Of a stretch of 64,000 bases of DNA, positions 1 to 8,410 are shown one piece after another. Source of the stretch: Promethearchaeota archaeon (GTDB lineage: Archaea > Asgardarchaeota > Lokiarchaeia > Sigyniarchaeales > SOKP01). The translations under genes and the position numbers were made by a program. Under the pieces are notes generated by a model. The model did not search any database. It saw nothing but the letters and a program-made list of their open reading frames with translations, and had not been told where the DNA came from. How positions within the stretch are numbered: the first letter of the stretch is position 1; every line of letters begins with the position of its first letter. The stretch lies in the NCBI GenBank assembly GCA_019894975.1, contig JAGXNO010000001.1, positions 89,278-153,277 of the forward strand. The letters are read 5' to 3'.

Positions 1-246
1 GAGATTAAACCTTCTCCATTGTGTATGCTTGATGAAGCAGGTATGTTTCTCGATGAGAAAAATTCAGAAATAGCTTATCAATTGATAAAATCAACATTGG
101 AACAGAATCCAATCCAGTTGTTAATGTTCCTACCAAAAACTTCATCTTCATTATTTTTGCTTGCTGAGAAAATAATTGGAATTGCTCGAGTTGGCAAAAA
201 TGAAATCTCTTCGGTATTTAAACCTAAAATAATAAAGAAAAAATAA
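1..246 (+). CDS. SMC-like ATPase, C-terminal end (partial)
   Basis: The reading frame is open from the left edge and stops at TAA 244-246. The visible 81 residues look like the last part of an SMC head domain: a hydrophobic strand running into LCMLDEAGMFLDEKN corresponds to the Walker B and D-loop region, usually LLDEvDaaLDdaN, and LLMFLPKTSS sits where SMC proteins have the H-loop strand (FIvvTHr). The loop Thr-His is replaced here, so it is divergent. The end of the protein continues in SMC fashion with AEKIIGIARV. The kleisin-like and ScpB-like genes that follow at 4 and 16 bp strengthen the call. It would form the ATPase of a chromosome-folding complex. RecN or another SMC relative is possible because only the tail is visible. 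Confidence 0.6.
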   Translation, partial: EIKPSPLCMLDEAGMFLDEKNSEIAYQLIKSTLEQNPIQLLMFLPKTSSSLFLLAEKIIGIARVGKNEISSVFKPKIIKKK

Positions 247-250
247 AATA

Positions 251-901
251 ATGGAAGAATTTAAGGATTATTCTGAAGAAATTAACAGAAGGATAGAAGA
301 AATTCAGACTAAAGTTCTTTCAGGGGAAATTATTCTATTAGATACCGAGCTAGTTCCTATTTTTGAAAATTTAAAAAACACGCTCAATACAGGTAATCTC
401 AATAAATATTCCTCAGTATATAAGAATGCTTTCCAACTTCTAATTCAGAAATTTGAAGATCTAAAAGCTTTAATTAACAATATTGATAGAAAAGAAGGAT
501 TTTTAAAATTTCTAAGATCCAATCCCGATGATTCAGAAATTAATGAATTATTAAGTGGATGTTGGTTAAAACCTTTCAATATTGAATCTCTTTCATTCAG
601 TTTTCTTAATACAGCTAAAGAGAGATTAGATATTAAAAGAGGTTATCCGATAGCTATAGAACAAATTGAAAAAATAGAAGTGAAAGACACTTTTTTATTG
701 GAAATTTCTGAACAAAAATTTTCTGAAAAAATGTCAGAGTTCTATAACCGTATTAAAAATCAACTTCCCTGTGGATTTGAAGATATTTTTGAATCCGAAC
801 AGGATCAAATAAAAATTTATGAAAATTTTGTATACTTACTCCATTTACTCCAATTAGGCAAAATAAAATATCAAAAAGAGACGGATTTTTTGTATATATA
901 A
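251..901 (+). CDS. Kleisin-like protein (ScpA-like)
   Basis: This 216-residue helical protein has no strong signature over its first 180 residues. Its last 45 residues fit a kleisin C-terminal winged helix: an acidic helix (FEDIFESEQDQIKIYENF) followed by VYLLHLLQLGKIKYQKE, comparable to the ScpA ending in which a helix LLaLLeLik.g.v is followed by a beta wing. In ScpA that domain binds the SMC head cap. The start ATG lies 4 bp after the SMC-like gene stop, so they are probably cotranslated. The function is inferred from this ending and from its position between SMC-like and ScpB-like genes. The N-terminal half does not show a clear ScpA N-terminal motif. Confidence 0.5.
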   Translation: MEEFKDYSEEINRRIEEIQTKVLSGEIILLDTELVPIFENLKNTLNTGNLNKYSSVYKNAFQLLIQKFEDLKALINNIDRKEGFLKFLRSNPDDSEINELLSGCWLKPFNIESLSFSFLNTAKERLDIKRGYPIAIEQIEKIEVKDTFLLEISEQKFSEKMSEFYNRIKNQLPCGFEDIFESEQDQIKIYENFVYLLHLLQLGKIKYQKETDFLYI

Positions 902-917
902 TGAGTTGGTATAAATC

Positions 918-1445
918 ATGAATGAATTCACTATTTTAATGCATTTATTAAGTGATAAGACAAACAAATTTCAAATGGGTGCTTCTAAGGAAGAAATTCT
1001 AAATAAATTAAACCTAAGTGGTAAAAATGAATCAATCTTTTTTGAGAATTTGATTACTCAATTATCAAATTATATCGAACCTTTGGGACTTCAAATTCGA
1101 TTTAACCCTATATCCTTGTGTTGGTATCTTGCATTTGAAATAGAAGCTTCTGATTTTATTTCTGCTAATCCATTTGCTAATAAACCAAAACTGGCTGCAA
1201 CATTATTCTATACTCTAATTTGTTGCCTTGAAAGATCAGGTATCGCAAAAATTCAAAGAATAAAAGAATTAAGAAAGAAGAAACATATTGTTGAAGATTT
1301 AAAGGAATTAGAGAAGATGGGATATTTAGAACTTGATGAAAATTTGGGAATAGTAACACTTACACCCTTGATCGGATATAACTTAGATGTAAATAAACTT
1401 ATCATAAAATTAGCTTTAAAATTAAAAAAAAGGGTAGAACAATAG
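918..1445 (+). CDS. ScpB-like winged-helix protein
   Basis: The product has 175 residues. The N-terminal half ends in LSNYIEPLGLQIRFNPISL followed by CWYLAF, which resembles the ScpB pattern (L...yeplgLei......w.L). The second half, KPKLAATLFYTLICCLER and then LKELEKMGYLELDENLGIV, matches the ScpB second winged helix (lskAaLatLalIay... L.erGli......g). ScpB dimers bind the kleisin centre in bacterial and archaeal condensin. The gene is third in a tight SMC-kleisin-ScpB order with only 16 bp to the previous stop. The match is distant, so another winged-helix subunit of an SMC complex remains possible. Confidence 0.5.
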   Translation: MNEFTILMHLLSDKTNKFQMGASKEEILNKLNLSGKNESIFFENLITQLSNYIEPLGLQIRFNPISLCWYLAFEIEASDFISANPFANKPKLAATLFYTLICCLERSGIAKIQRIKELRKKKHIVEDLKELEKMGYLELDENLGIVTLTPLIGYNLDVNKLIIKLALKLKKRVEQ

Positions 1446-1492
1446 TCAGCAGTTATGTTGTTATGAAAGAAAGAGGTTTTCAATGAAATCAA

Positions 1493-2383
1493 TTAAGAAA
1501 TATGATGTTCTAAAAAGTTTCTTGTTATAAATTTAACTTGTTTGAGATTTTCTTCCGCTCCTGTGTAAAAAGCGTGTTGTGTGTTGGATAACAATTTTGT
1601 TTCAACTAAATTCGGAACTATCTGTTTTGCACGCTTGATGACGAATTTTCCTGGAAAAAGTATATCATTATCGGCAGCTATTAGCAACGTTGGAGCTTTA
1701 AAGTTCTTTAATTCTTCTTTTTTCATTGGTCGAGGCATGTGAGATGCAATTTTTAAATGACTAAACAGTAATATCGTCATTTTAAGCATTTCTTCATCAA
1801 CATTGTGAACTAATGGTAAAAGCGTTTTTATGGCATTTTTTTTATTAGGAAATAATCGATAGCGAAGCAATGGAATTACTAATTTACGTATTATTTTTAA
1901 ACCTGAACCGTTTACAAATCCAGAAGGAACAATGAATACTGCTGCCGAAATGCGCTCTGGAGCTAGCGTAACTAATTGTAGGAGAAAGCCTCCTCCAAAC
2001 GATGGACCAATGATAATTGGTTGGTCGAGTCTAAGGCAATCTAAAATATCTATTGCCCATTCTCCATAATTATAATTCTTGGGAGAAAAGCGAACTTCAG
2101 CGCTTTTCCCAGGATGACCTATTGTATCAGGCGCGTAAATTCTATATTTGTCCGCCAGCGATATAAAATTTTTTAAATCAAAAGGATTAAGAGAATTTCC
2201 TCCGTGAAAAAGGATCATGGGATAACCATCCTTCGGTCCAGCGGTTATAACATGAGTTGAGCCAAATCTCGTCTCAATAGTTGCATCTTCGTAATCAAAG
2301 CCCAATTGACTTAAGAGATCATCGTAAAAAGCCAAGATTTTTGTTTTTCCTTCTGGACTTCTGTAAATGGTTTCTTCTTTCAT
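1493..2383 (-). CDS. Alpha/beta hydrolase
   Basis: The 296-residue protein has a complete alpha/beta hydrolase layout. LFHGGNSLNP forms the oxyanion-hole HG region after the third strand. GPSFGGG is the nucleophile elbow (G-x-S-x-G). LLIAADNDILFPG carries the probable acid Asp, and NTQHAFYTG the catalytic His near the C-terminus. No signal peptide is seen, so it is cytoplasmic. The substrate cannot be deduced; family members include esterases, C-C bond hydrolases and haloperoxidase-like enzymes. It is transcribed towards the ScpB-like gene. The first Met (cat at 2381-2383) gives a normal family length. Confidence 0.85.
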   Translation of the reverse strand: MKEETIYRSPEGKTKILAFYDDLLSQLGFDYEDATIETRFGSTHVITAGPKDGYPMILFHGGNSLNPFDLKNFISLADKYRIYAPDTIGHPGKSAEVRFSPKNYNYGEWAIDILDCLRLDQPIIIGPSFGGGFLLQLVTLAPERISAAVFIVPSGFVNGSGLKIIRKLVIPLLRYRLFPNKKNAIKTLLPLVHNVDEEMLKMTILLFSHLKIASHMPRPMKKEELKNFKAPTLLIAADNDILFPGKFVIKRAKQIVPNLVETKLLSNTQHAFYTGAEENLKQVKFITRNFLEHHIS

Positions 2384-2485
2384 TTTTTTATTATAACAGC
2401 TATTTTTTAATTATTGTGATAAGTTATAAATTATTTAGATAGATTTCAAAATAAATTCGAAAATATAAAAGAATTAGATAAAAAA

Positions 2486-3121
2486 TTACTTTATAGTAGT
2501 AATTTCTAGTATCATTTCAGCAACTCTATTGTTGAATTGTTCAACATCTGCAAAATCTTCGACCGTTTCACCACAAGTTGTAAAAAATTCATTTATTTCT
2601 ATTTTTCGGGTGTTAAAGAATTCCTGAATCTGGTTTTTTGTTACGTCAATTTTTTTATCTCTATCCCCTTTTAGTAAATCAACCTTATTAATACATACAT
2701 ATATCTTATCAGGGAAAAACCTTACATCGTTAAAGAATTCAAACTGAGGATCTAAGTCTCTATCAAGGGAAAAGACAGCAACTATTTGTGTAGCAATCCG
2801 TGAAATTGTAATAATACCCATTTTGACAACAGCCCTTTTCCTATCTCCCCCAGGTGCAAAGATTGTGTGAGCCCTATTGCTTGCATCTTCTCGAAACACA
2901 ATTCGGTTAGGATGAATAGTCTTAGTCTCTTTTTGATTAAGAGCGTCTTCTTTATCTCCTCCCGGTACTGTTGCTTCACCTGAAAAATCAGCTTTCACTA
3001 CAGAGCATTTCGTACCACCCTCAACTTTTTCAATATCCCCTTTTTTCAAATATCTTACAAATAGACGAAGGATACTGGTTTTCCCAACACTTACGTCACC
3101 TAACAATCCAATGTTTACCAT
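2486..3121 (-). CDS. Small GTPase (MglA/Ras-like superfamily)
   Basis: The 211-residue protein opens with a P-loop, GDVSVGKTS, at residues 7-15. Two NKxD-type signatures support nucleotide specificity, the clearest being INKVDLL near residue 145. The expected G3 motif (DxxG) is replaced by FAPGGDRKR: the metal-coordinating Asp is absent and Ala-Pro-Gly-Gly is present. Between G1 and G3 there is a long insert of about 70 residues containing a Gly/Asp-rich loop. This places it with MglA/SRPRB-like GTPases rather than classical Rab or Ras proteins. The start ATG overlaps the stop of the upstream gene by one base (TAATG), so the two are translationally coupled. Role inferred: a molecular switch whose partner is that gene. 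Confidence 0.75.
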   Translation of the reverse strand: MVNIGLLGDVSVGKTSILRLFVRYLKKGDIEKVEGGTKCSVVKADFSGEATVPGGDKEDALNQKETKTIHPNRIVFREDASNRAHTIFAPGGDRKRAVVKMGIITISRIATQIVAVFSLDRDLDPQFEFFNDVRFFPDKIYVCINKVDLLKGDRDKKIDVTKNQIQEFFNTRKIEINEFFTTCGETVEDFADVEQFNNRVAEMILEITTIK

Positions 3122-3933
3122 TACACTTCACCTTCTAAGAGCTTATTTAATAATAATTCATAATCGGGGATTAGAAATTGTTCAAGTAATGCATTATTAT
3201 GAGCATGAATGAGTGCAATTAACACTTCTTTCATATTTTTCGCATTTTTCGCATATTTTGATAAATTATCTGAGGTTGGTTCTTCATTAAAATCTCTTGC
3301 ATGTTCTTCAAATCCGAATTTGGATAGATCCGGCAATGCATTGAAAAACCCAAAAGCAGAATAACCTTGATATTGGTAAAACACGAAGAATCTAGTTTTA
3401 ATATTTTCAATTACTTGAGACAAATAGGTTGATGGATATATTTCTCCTAATGTTAATTCTCCATCTTGTTTTATCACAAAATAAGGAGAAATTGGAGAAA
3501 CTTGAGCACCATACATCTCTTTTGGAGGGATTGATATGAATGGGAGTTTTTCTGAAACTATTGTCCATAAATCTTCTCTTCTTTTCTCTAATAAAATATC
3601 TTTAATTTCATCGTAAGCGAAGAAGAAGTCCGATTGTAACGCTAAGAGAGAGCTAAGATATACTGATATTGAAGCAAATGTAGCTTCTAACACAGGTCTT
3701 CTCCCTCCATTTGAATCTGATGGTTTAACAGCACCTTTCCATGCTCTCAATCCAGAATAAGCAAATGACTTTACATCAAAAAAAGCTCCAGAAAGAAATA
3801 AGAAAGATGGAGCATCTCCTTTATCACCCGTTAATAAATCCATAGATTTCTCAATCAGAATGCTTTCTAACTTAGCATCATGAAATTTAGAGTGAACCTT
3901 AGGCATTTGCAACCATGTTTTTTTCTTTGCCAA
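3121..3933 (-). CDS. Unrecognised protein coupled to the GTPase
   Basis: I do not recognise a family in this 270-residue protein. It has no signal peptide or membrane segment. Several aromatic and hydrophobic stretches (FLFLSGAFFDVKSFAYSGL; SVYLSSLLALQSDFFFAYDE) suggest a compact alpha/beta fold, and the last 60 residues are helical. Its stop codon overlaps the start of the GTPase gene by one base, and nothing else is between them. Obligate coupling suggests a regulator, effector or structural partner of the GTPase. A longin or roadblock fold would be an attractive guess, but the sequence does not show one clearly. Confidence 0.6.
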   Translation of the reverse strand: MAKKKTWLQMPKVHSKFHDAKLESILIEKSMDLLTGDKGDAPSFLFLSGAFFDVKSFAYSGLRAWKGAVKPSDSNGGRRPVLEATFASISVYLSSLLALQSDFFFAYDEIKDILLEKRREDLWTIVSEKLPFISIPPKEMYGAQVSPISPYFVIKQDGELTLGEIYPSTYLSQVIENIKTRFFVFYQYQGYSAFGFFNALPDLSKFGFEEHARDFNEEPTSDNLSKYAKNAKNMKEVLIALIHAHNNALLEQFLIPDYELLLNKLLEGEV

Positions 3934-4087
3934 AATATTTACTCTCTTTTTATTAATTTTGATAAATTTTTAAAAAACTGCTGTATAATTAATTTTTCGT
4001 ATTTTAATTAAACAATATATTATCTCAATATAATTTTTTGCACTTAATAAGAACAGATCGGGATATAATCTTAAAAACTAAACATAT

Positions 4088-4711
4088 TCAGGTATTTACC
4101 TGGTTGGCTAATAACTCTCTCATTTTTGAAGTAATCAAATCAAATTCTTGCATTGACTTCAAATTTGATAATTTAATGCATTCTATAAATTTAGAATCCT
4201 TAAAATAATCATAGCCTAATTCTAAATCAGGATTATCATCTTTAATTTTTAAAAGAGCACCTCTTAAAAAAATCGTTATAAATTCTTCTGAACTTTCTCT
4301 TATTGATCTATCCTTCGGGTCAATAAGTTTTATTTCAACTTGGTTGAAATCTACAAAATTAAGGACACATAATAATTTTGAATCTTTTTCTTCTCCTTTA
4401 GAAAATATTTTTCTTTTAATATTTGTACCTTTTACGCTTTCCTTGGGTACTTCCTCAATAAAATATTGTTCCTCAATTGACTTTGTATCTGTTTCCTGTA
4501 AATGATTTGTATAAATCTTGTCAGCACTCTGAAACGATTTATTCGATATTAAAGAATTGAGGAAATTTAAGACTTCTTTTAATTCGGTAATCTCTATTTG
4601 TAGTTCTTCAAGTTGTTCTTTTTTTTTATAATAGAGATTCTGAATTTTACTTAACATCAATGATAATTTTTCTATTTCTGTTTGATTATCTCTAATACCC
4701 ATTGAATTCAT
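4088..4711 (-). CDS. Hypothetical coiled-coil protein
   Basis: The 207-residue protein starts with about 50 residues of heptad-like coiled coil (LSLMLSKIQNLYYKKKEQL continuing to EITELKEVLNFLNSLI). A charged linker follows, then an alpha/beta C-terminal domain containing LLCVLNFVDFNQVEIKLID and a helical tail. There are no membrane segments. It lies 150 bp upstream of the GTPase partner gene on the same strand but is separated by an AT-rich gap that could hold a promoter. Function unknown. The C-terminal domain could be a small sensor or adaptor module; this is speculation. Confidence 0.6.
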   Translation of the reverse strand: MNSMGIRDNQTEIEKLSLMLSKIQNLYYKKKEQLEELQIEITELKEVLNFLNSLISNKSFQSADKIYTNHLQETDTKSIEEQYFIEEVPKESVKGTNIKRKIFSKGEEKDSKLLCVLNFVDFNQVEIKLIDPKDRSIRESSEEFITIFLRGALLKIKDDNPDLELGYDYFKDSKFIECIKLSNLKSMQEFDLITSKMRELLANQVNT

Positions 4712-4783
4712 ATATGTTTTATAAGAAATTAAATGTATTTAAAAATTAATGCTATTGATAAATTAAGTAATTTTTATTAAGGC

Positions 4784-5665
4784 GTGAATAAGATGCAATC
4801 AATGATAATAACCCCCAATCCCTCGGATCCTGAAGTTCAAATACTCAGTAAAGAATTTGAAAAAAAAGGATATAATGTTGAATATTTTATCCCCTCTACA
4901 ATGAAAGTATTGATTTCATTTAGAGATAAGTTTAAGGAAATGTTTAAGGATCTTGAGCCTAGAGCAGCCTTAGTAAGAGGATTTGGGGCGGCAGCAACTC
5001 AAAAAATCTTTTTTCGACTTGATATATTAAGAGCCATAGAAGAATATGATGTTAAATTGATAAATTCAAGAGAATCTTTAGAAATTGCTAGCGATAAATT
5101 TTTAACTTCAATCTTTTTAGAAAAACATAAAATCCCTACACCTAAAACTATTGTTTGTGAAGATCCAAATAAGGCATTAGAAGGTTTTGAAGAATTAGGT
5201 GGAGATTGTGTTTTCAAACCCCTATTCGGATCTAAAGGGATTGGAATTACCCGTTTAAATGATAAAGCTTTTGCTGAAAATGTAATATATTCTCTCAGTA
5301 GACTAAATGAAGTGTTCTATTTACAAGAATTTATCGAGCATAATAAAAGAGACATCAGAATATTAGTATTAGGTGATAGAGTTATCGCCGGTATGTACAG
5401 AGTAGGTGATAGTTGGAAAACTAATATCTATGCTGGAGCAAAAGCAGAACCACTAAAAATTTCTGAAGAATTAGAAAACCTTGCAATCAAGGCTGCTCAA
5501 GTGACTAAGACTGAAATTGCGGGAGTAGACTTGATAGAAGGAAAAAGTGGTTTTCAAGTTTTGGAAGTAAATTCAATACCGGGATTTACCGCTTTACAAA
5601 AGGTTACATCGGTTAATATTGCCGAGGAAATTGTAAAGTTTTTCTTTAAAGCTGCAACTGGTTAG
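4784..5665 (+). CDS. RimK-family ATP-grasp ligase (MptN-like)
   Basis: The 293-residue protein has the RimK/LysX/MptN layout. An N-terminal Rossmann-like region contains ALVRGFGAAATQK. INSRESLEIASDKFLTS followed by IPTPKTIV is typical of amino-acid-adding ATP-grasp ligases. FKPLFGSKGIGITRL supplies the ATP-binding lysine and glycine-rich loop, and LEVNSIPGFTALQ carries the Mg-binding Glu and Asn. Archaeal relatives add glutamate to tetrahydromethanopterin or F420, or act on LysW or ribosomal protein S6. The FGA..T segment recalls MptN most, but the substrate is an inference. Start: GTG at 4784 or ATG at 4793; neither has a strong Shine-Dalgarno site. Confidence 0.85.
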   Translation: MNKMQSMIITPNPSDPEVQILSKEFEKKGYNVEYFIPSTMKVLISFRDKFKEMFKDLEPRAALVRGFGAAATQKIFFRLDILRAIEEYDVKLINSRESLEIASDKFLTSIFLEKHKIPTPKTIVCEDPNKALEGFEELGGDCVFKPLFGSKGIGITRLNDKAFAENVIYSLSRLNEVFYLQEFIEHNKRDIRILVLGDRVIAGMYRVGDSWKTNIYAGAKAEPLKISEELENLAIKAAQVTKTEIAGVDLIEGKSGFQVLEVNSIPGFTALQKVTSVNIAEEIVKFFFKAATG

Positions 5666-5731
5666 ATCCTTTAAAATAAAAAAAGAGAAAAAAAAAGTTA
5701 GATTCTATTAAGCCAATTTATCAATCATTTT

Positions 5732-6067
5732 TTAGAGATCCTCAATCAATCCTATTAAGAAAGCAATTAATACTAAAACTCCTGCGATTATATCTACAAA
5801 AATAATTAGTAATATTGCAAAAATCAAAAGTACAATCCAATGAAATGGGATCGGATTATTTGGTTTCAAAGCAACCCAGAATGTTAAAATTACCACTACT
5901 AAGCCAATAATAAAGTTAACAACAATATCTATCCCAACATCAATAGGTAAAACTTGATATTGGTTACCTACATTTGTAAGTCTAAGTATTAAATATACTA
6001 ATCCTACCACGGCTCCAATAATTGTTAAAAATTTCATTAATTGTCCATTTTTGTAATTTTTAGTCAA
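5732..6067 (-). CDS. Small integral membrane protein
   Basis: The 111-residue protein is almost entirely hydrophobic, with four likely membrane helices: FLTIIGAVVGLVYLILRL, VVNFIIGLVVVILTFWVAL, and two in the C-terminal stretch from IPFHWIVLLIFAILLIIF to LVLIAFLIGLIEDL. The start is either TTG (6065-6067), preceded by GAGATGAT, or the ATG ten codons further in. No family is recognised. It is convergent with the RimK-like gene. The A-rich run between the two stops (about 5676-5698) may serve both as T-tract terminators. Confidence 0.65.
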   Translation of the reverse strand: MTKNYKNGQLMKFLTIIGAVVGLVYLILRLTNVGNQYQVLPIDVGIDIVVNFIIGLVVVILTFWVALKPNNPIPFHWIVLLIFAILLIIFVDIIAGVLVLIAFLIGLIEDL

Positions 6068-6268
6068 TTTGTATCATCTCATTTGAAATAATATTTCTTA
6101 TTAAGTCATTAAGTTATAAAAGCATTTATATTTCAATTTAGAAGTACTGAATAAGTTAACGAGGGTTATTTTAGCAATGTGTTAGAAAAGCTAAGGATTT
6201 TACTTTTTCTATAATGTATTATCACGATATTTTTTGATTTTATATAAGATTTTTTTGGTAAAATTCAT

Positions 6269-6442
6269 GTGATTGATGAAAAAATAAACCGTTATAAACA
6301 GGAAATTGATCTCGCAAAAAGTTTATCTAGTCTGAAACATGCCGATCGAGATTATTATGAGAATTTAATTATCAGGTTTGAAAAAATCCTAAGGTTTTAT
6401 GAAGATTTAAAAATCTGGAGAGAATATGGTAAAAGTGAATAA
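6269..6442 (+). CDS. Small helical protein (57 aa)
   Basis: A 58-codon frame starts at GTG 6269 and ends at TAA 6440-6442. The product is strongly helical and charged, with heptad-like spacing (INRYKQEIDLAKSLSSL; YYENLIIRFEKILRFYEDL). Amino-acid composition and lack of rare codons look like real coding sequence in an otherwise empty 415-bp gap. A weak GGT lies 10 bp upstream of the start. No family is recognised; it may be a small subunit or adaptor. It is convergent with maf. Confidence 0.5.
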   Translation: MIDEKINRYKQEIDLAKSLSSLKHADRDYYENLIIRFEKILRFYEDLKIWREYGKSE

Positions 6443-6482
6443 TAAATACAATGCTGTATTCCTTTCACTTCTAAAATCTGAA

Positions 6483-7088
6483 TTATTTAATCCCTAAAAT
6501 ATTAAAATCAAAATCATTTTTTAGTATCAAAAAAATTTTATGCATTGGTAATCCTATAACATTCGAAGGGGAACCTTTTATATACTCAATAAATAAACTT
6601 GCTTTTTCAGTTATTGTATATGCTCCTGCTCTTCCTTTCCAATCTCCTGATCTAATATAGTTCCAAATTTCATTGTCGGAGAGTTGAAGGAATTTGACAG
6701 TAGTACTATCATAATCCGTAATAACTTTGGATTTATGTGTATTGGTTATTGCTATCCCCGTTAATAAATTATGGGTTTTTCCTATTAATTTTTTAAGAAT
6801 TCTAAAAGCATCTTGTTCATCTAGTGCTTTACCAATGATTTCACCATTTAGCTCTACAACCGTATCAGCAGCTATTATAATCCCCTCTTTTTTACTTCTT
6901 TGCATTACTTCTTTTGCGTTCAATCCTTTTGTCCGAGCTAATTCCATTACCAGTTGTATTGGGTCTTTAATTTCTTTTTTAAACTGTTCTTCATCAACAT
7001 CAGTTTTTAGAACTTCAATTGGTATTCTGGCCTGCTTAAATAATTCCCTTCTATCAGGAGATTTTGATGCTAGTATAATACGCTCCAA
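6483..7088 (-). CDS. maf: Maf-like nucleotide pyrophosphatase
   Basis: At 201 residues this is the normal length for the Maf/HAM1-like family. The N-terminus, IILASKSPDRRELF, is the Maf signature (ASxSPRR), here with an extra Asp before the arginine pair. IIAADTVVELNGEIIGK holds the catalytic Asp and downstream Lys, and GRAGAYTITEKASLFIEYI followed by GSPSNVIGLP is the conserved C-terminal block. Maf proteins hydrolyse non-canonical or modified NTPs (dTTP/UTP or m7GTP types) to monophosphates and pyrophosphate in the cytoplasm. The gene stands alone between a small helical protein and a divergent membrane-kinase pair. Confidence 0.9.
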   Translation of the reverse strand: MERIILASKSPDRRELFKQARIPIEVLKTDVDEEQFKKEIKDPIQLVMELARTKGLNAKEVMQRSKKEGIIIAADTVVELNGEIIGKALDEQDAFRILKKLIGKTHNLLTGIAITNTHKSKVITDYDSTTVKFLQLSDNEIWNYIRSGDWKGRAGAYTITEKASLFIEYIKGSPSNVIGLPMHKIFLILKNDFDFNILGIK

Positions 7089-7233
7089 ATTATATCACCT
7101 TTTTCGCTTAAAATTAACCTAATTAAAGTAAGAATATATTTCTTGTTAACGTTATTAGTAAATTTATTTACATATATTTTATTAGCCTTTAAGATCAATT
7201 ATTGTTTAAAGAATAAACCCCGTTTAAGTCATC

Positions 7234-8337
7234 ATGGATTACTATTACATCTGGTTTAGTGTAATCGTTTTTTTTTATATCCTTATCATTTATGGTTTTG
7301 CAATTTTTTCTAACAAAAATGATAATTTAAATAACTTAACTGCGTTTGTAACCTTATTCTTCGTATTTGTACATATTTTTATCTTTCTTGTTTTAATGAA
7401 TCAAGAAGATAGGTTAAGATCTTTTATGGTACCATTATGGTTATTAATTTTAAGCATACCACCCTTGATTATATGTATTTTAATTTTCTTCTCCTCTATT
7501 TTTGTTTACACATATGAAAAAATGGCCAAGAAAGATTTATCAAGTTTAGGAAAAGAATTAGAAAGAAAAAAAGAAACTTGGAGTAAAGCTAAGAAGGATA
7601 CCCACAGAAAATTAAATCATGTACTAATTTTTCTAGGACTTGTTTTAGTTTGGTACGTAGGATTGTTTATTGCACACGATTATACAGGATCTTCCGTAGG
7701 AATGATTCCTGAAGAGAATAACATGCTTCTACTATATTTTAGACTAATTACAGAACTGAATTCAATATTTGAAGTTCTTTTTTCATTAGGATGGTTTTAC
7801 TATATTTTATTTTTCTTTTTTTACATTTTTAATCTATTTATCTTAGCAAACGAATTTGCACGTAAGTCAAACTCCCTTTCGTTTCCTTTTACTTTTTTTA
7901 CCAAGATATATCTTTCTGAGAAAGAGAGACAAAATTATGGTTCTTATTTATTCTTTGCGATTGGACAGATGTTTGCTGCTTTTGTCTGTCCACCTATGGT
8001 GTTCTTTACTATTTTAGGAATTGGTTCAATTAGTGATTTGATGACAAGCCAAGTGGGTATAAGGTTTGGAAAAACACACATTTCATGGAATAAAAATAAG
8101 ACTTGGGAAGGCACAATAGCTGGCACTTTAGTCACTTTAGCAATCTGTTTCTTGTTTGTTGGTATTTATTGGTCATTAATTTTCACACTAGCGTTTTTAG
8201 TTTTCGATATATTCACTGAAAAACCAATTAATCTCTCAGACAACTTATTAATACCCATTGGATGTAGTCTTATATATTTGCTTGTTAGATTCTTCTTTAA
8301 TTTGGATTATTATACACTCATAATATATTGGATTTAA
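7234..8337 (+). CDS. Dolichol/phytol kinase-like membrane protein (copy 1)
   Basis: The 367-residue protein has about nine membrane helices. A cytoplasmic loop around residues 105-130 contains HRKLNHVLIF, the R-K-x-x-H motif seen in SEC59/dolichol-kinase and VTE5-type kinases. Near residue 275, GSISDLMTSQVGIRFGK and then NKTWEGTIAGT fit the CTP-dependent kinase/cytidylyltransferase signature (G-D-a-.a...G...G....NK..EG...G). It probably phosphorylates an isoprenoid alcohol (dolichol or geranylgeraniol) in the membrane for glycosylation or ether-lipid recycling. It is followed 73 bp later by a paralogue on the same strand. Confidence 0.75.
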   Translation: MDYYYIWFSVIVFFYILIIYGFAIFSNKNDNLNNLTAFVTLFFVFVHIFIFLVLMNQEDRLRSFMVPLWLLILSIPPLIICILIFFSSIFVYTYEKMAKKDLSSLGKELERKKETWSKAKKDTHRKLNHVLIFLGLVLVWYVGLFIAHDYTGSSVGMIPEENNMLLLYFRLITELNSIFEVLFSLGWFYYILFFFFYIFNLFILANEFARKSNSLSFPFTFFTKIYLSEKERQNYGSYLFFAIGQMFAAFVCPPMVFFTILGIGSISDLMTSQVGIRFGKTHISWNKNKTWEGTIAGTLVTLAICFLFVGIYWSLIFTLAFLVFDIFTEKPINLSDNLLIPIGCSLIYLLVRFFFNLDYYTLIIYWI

Positions 8338-8410
8338 AAAAACAAATAGTATAGAGATTTTAGAGAAGATCATAACATTTTAAGAATATTTAATATTACT
8401 AAACAAGAAA

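Noticed and set aside
6727..7122. A 131-codon plus-strand frame opposite maf
   Set aside because: It is antisense to the conserved maf gene and is low-complexity hydrophobic sequence.
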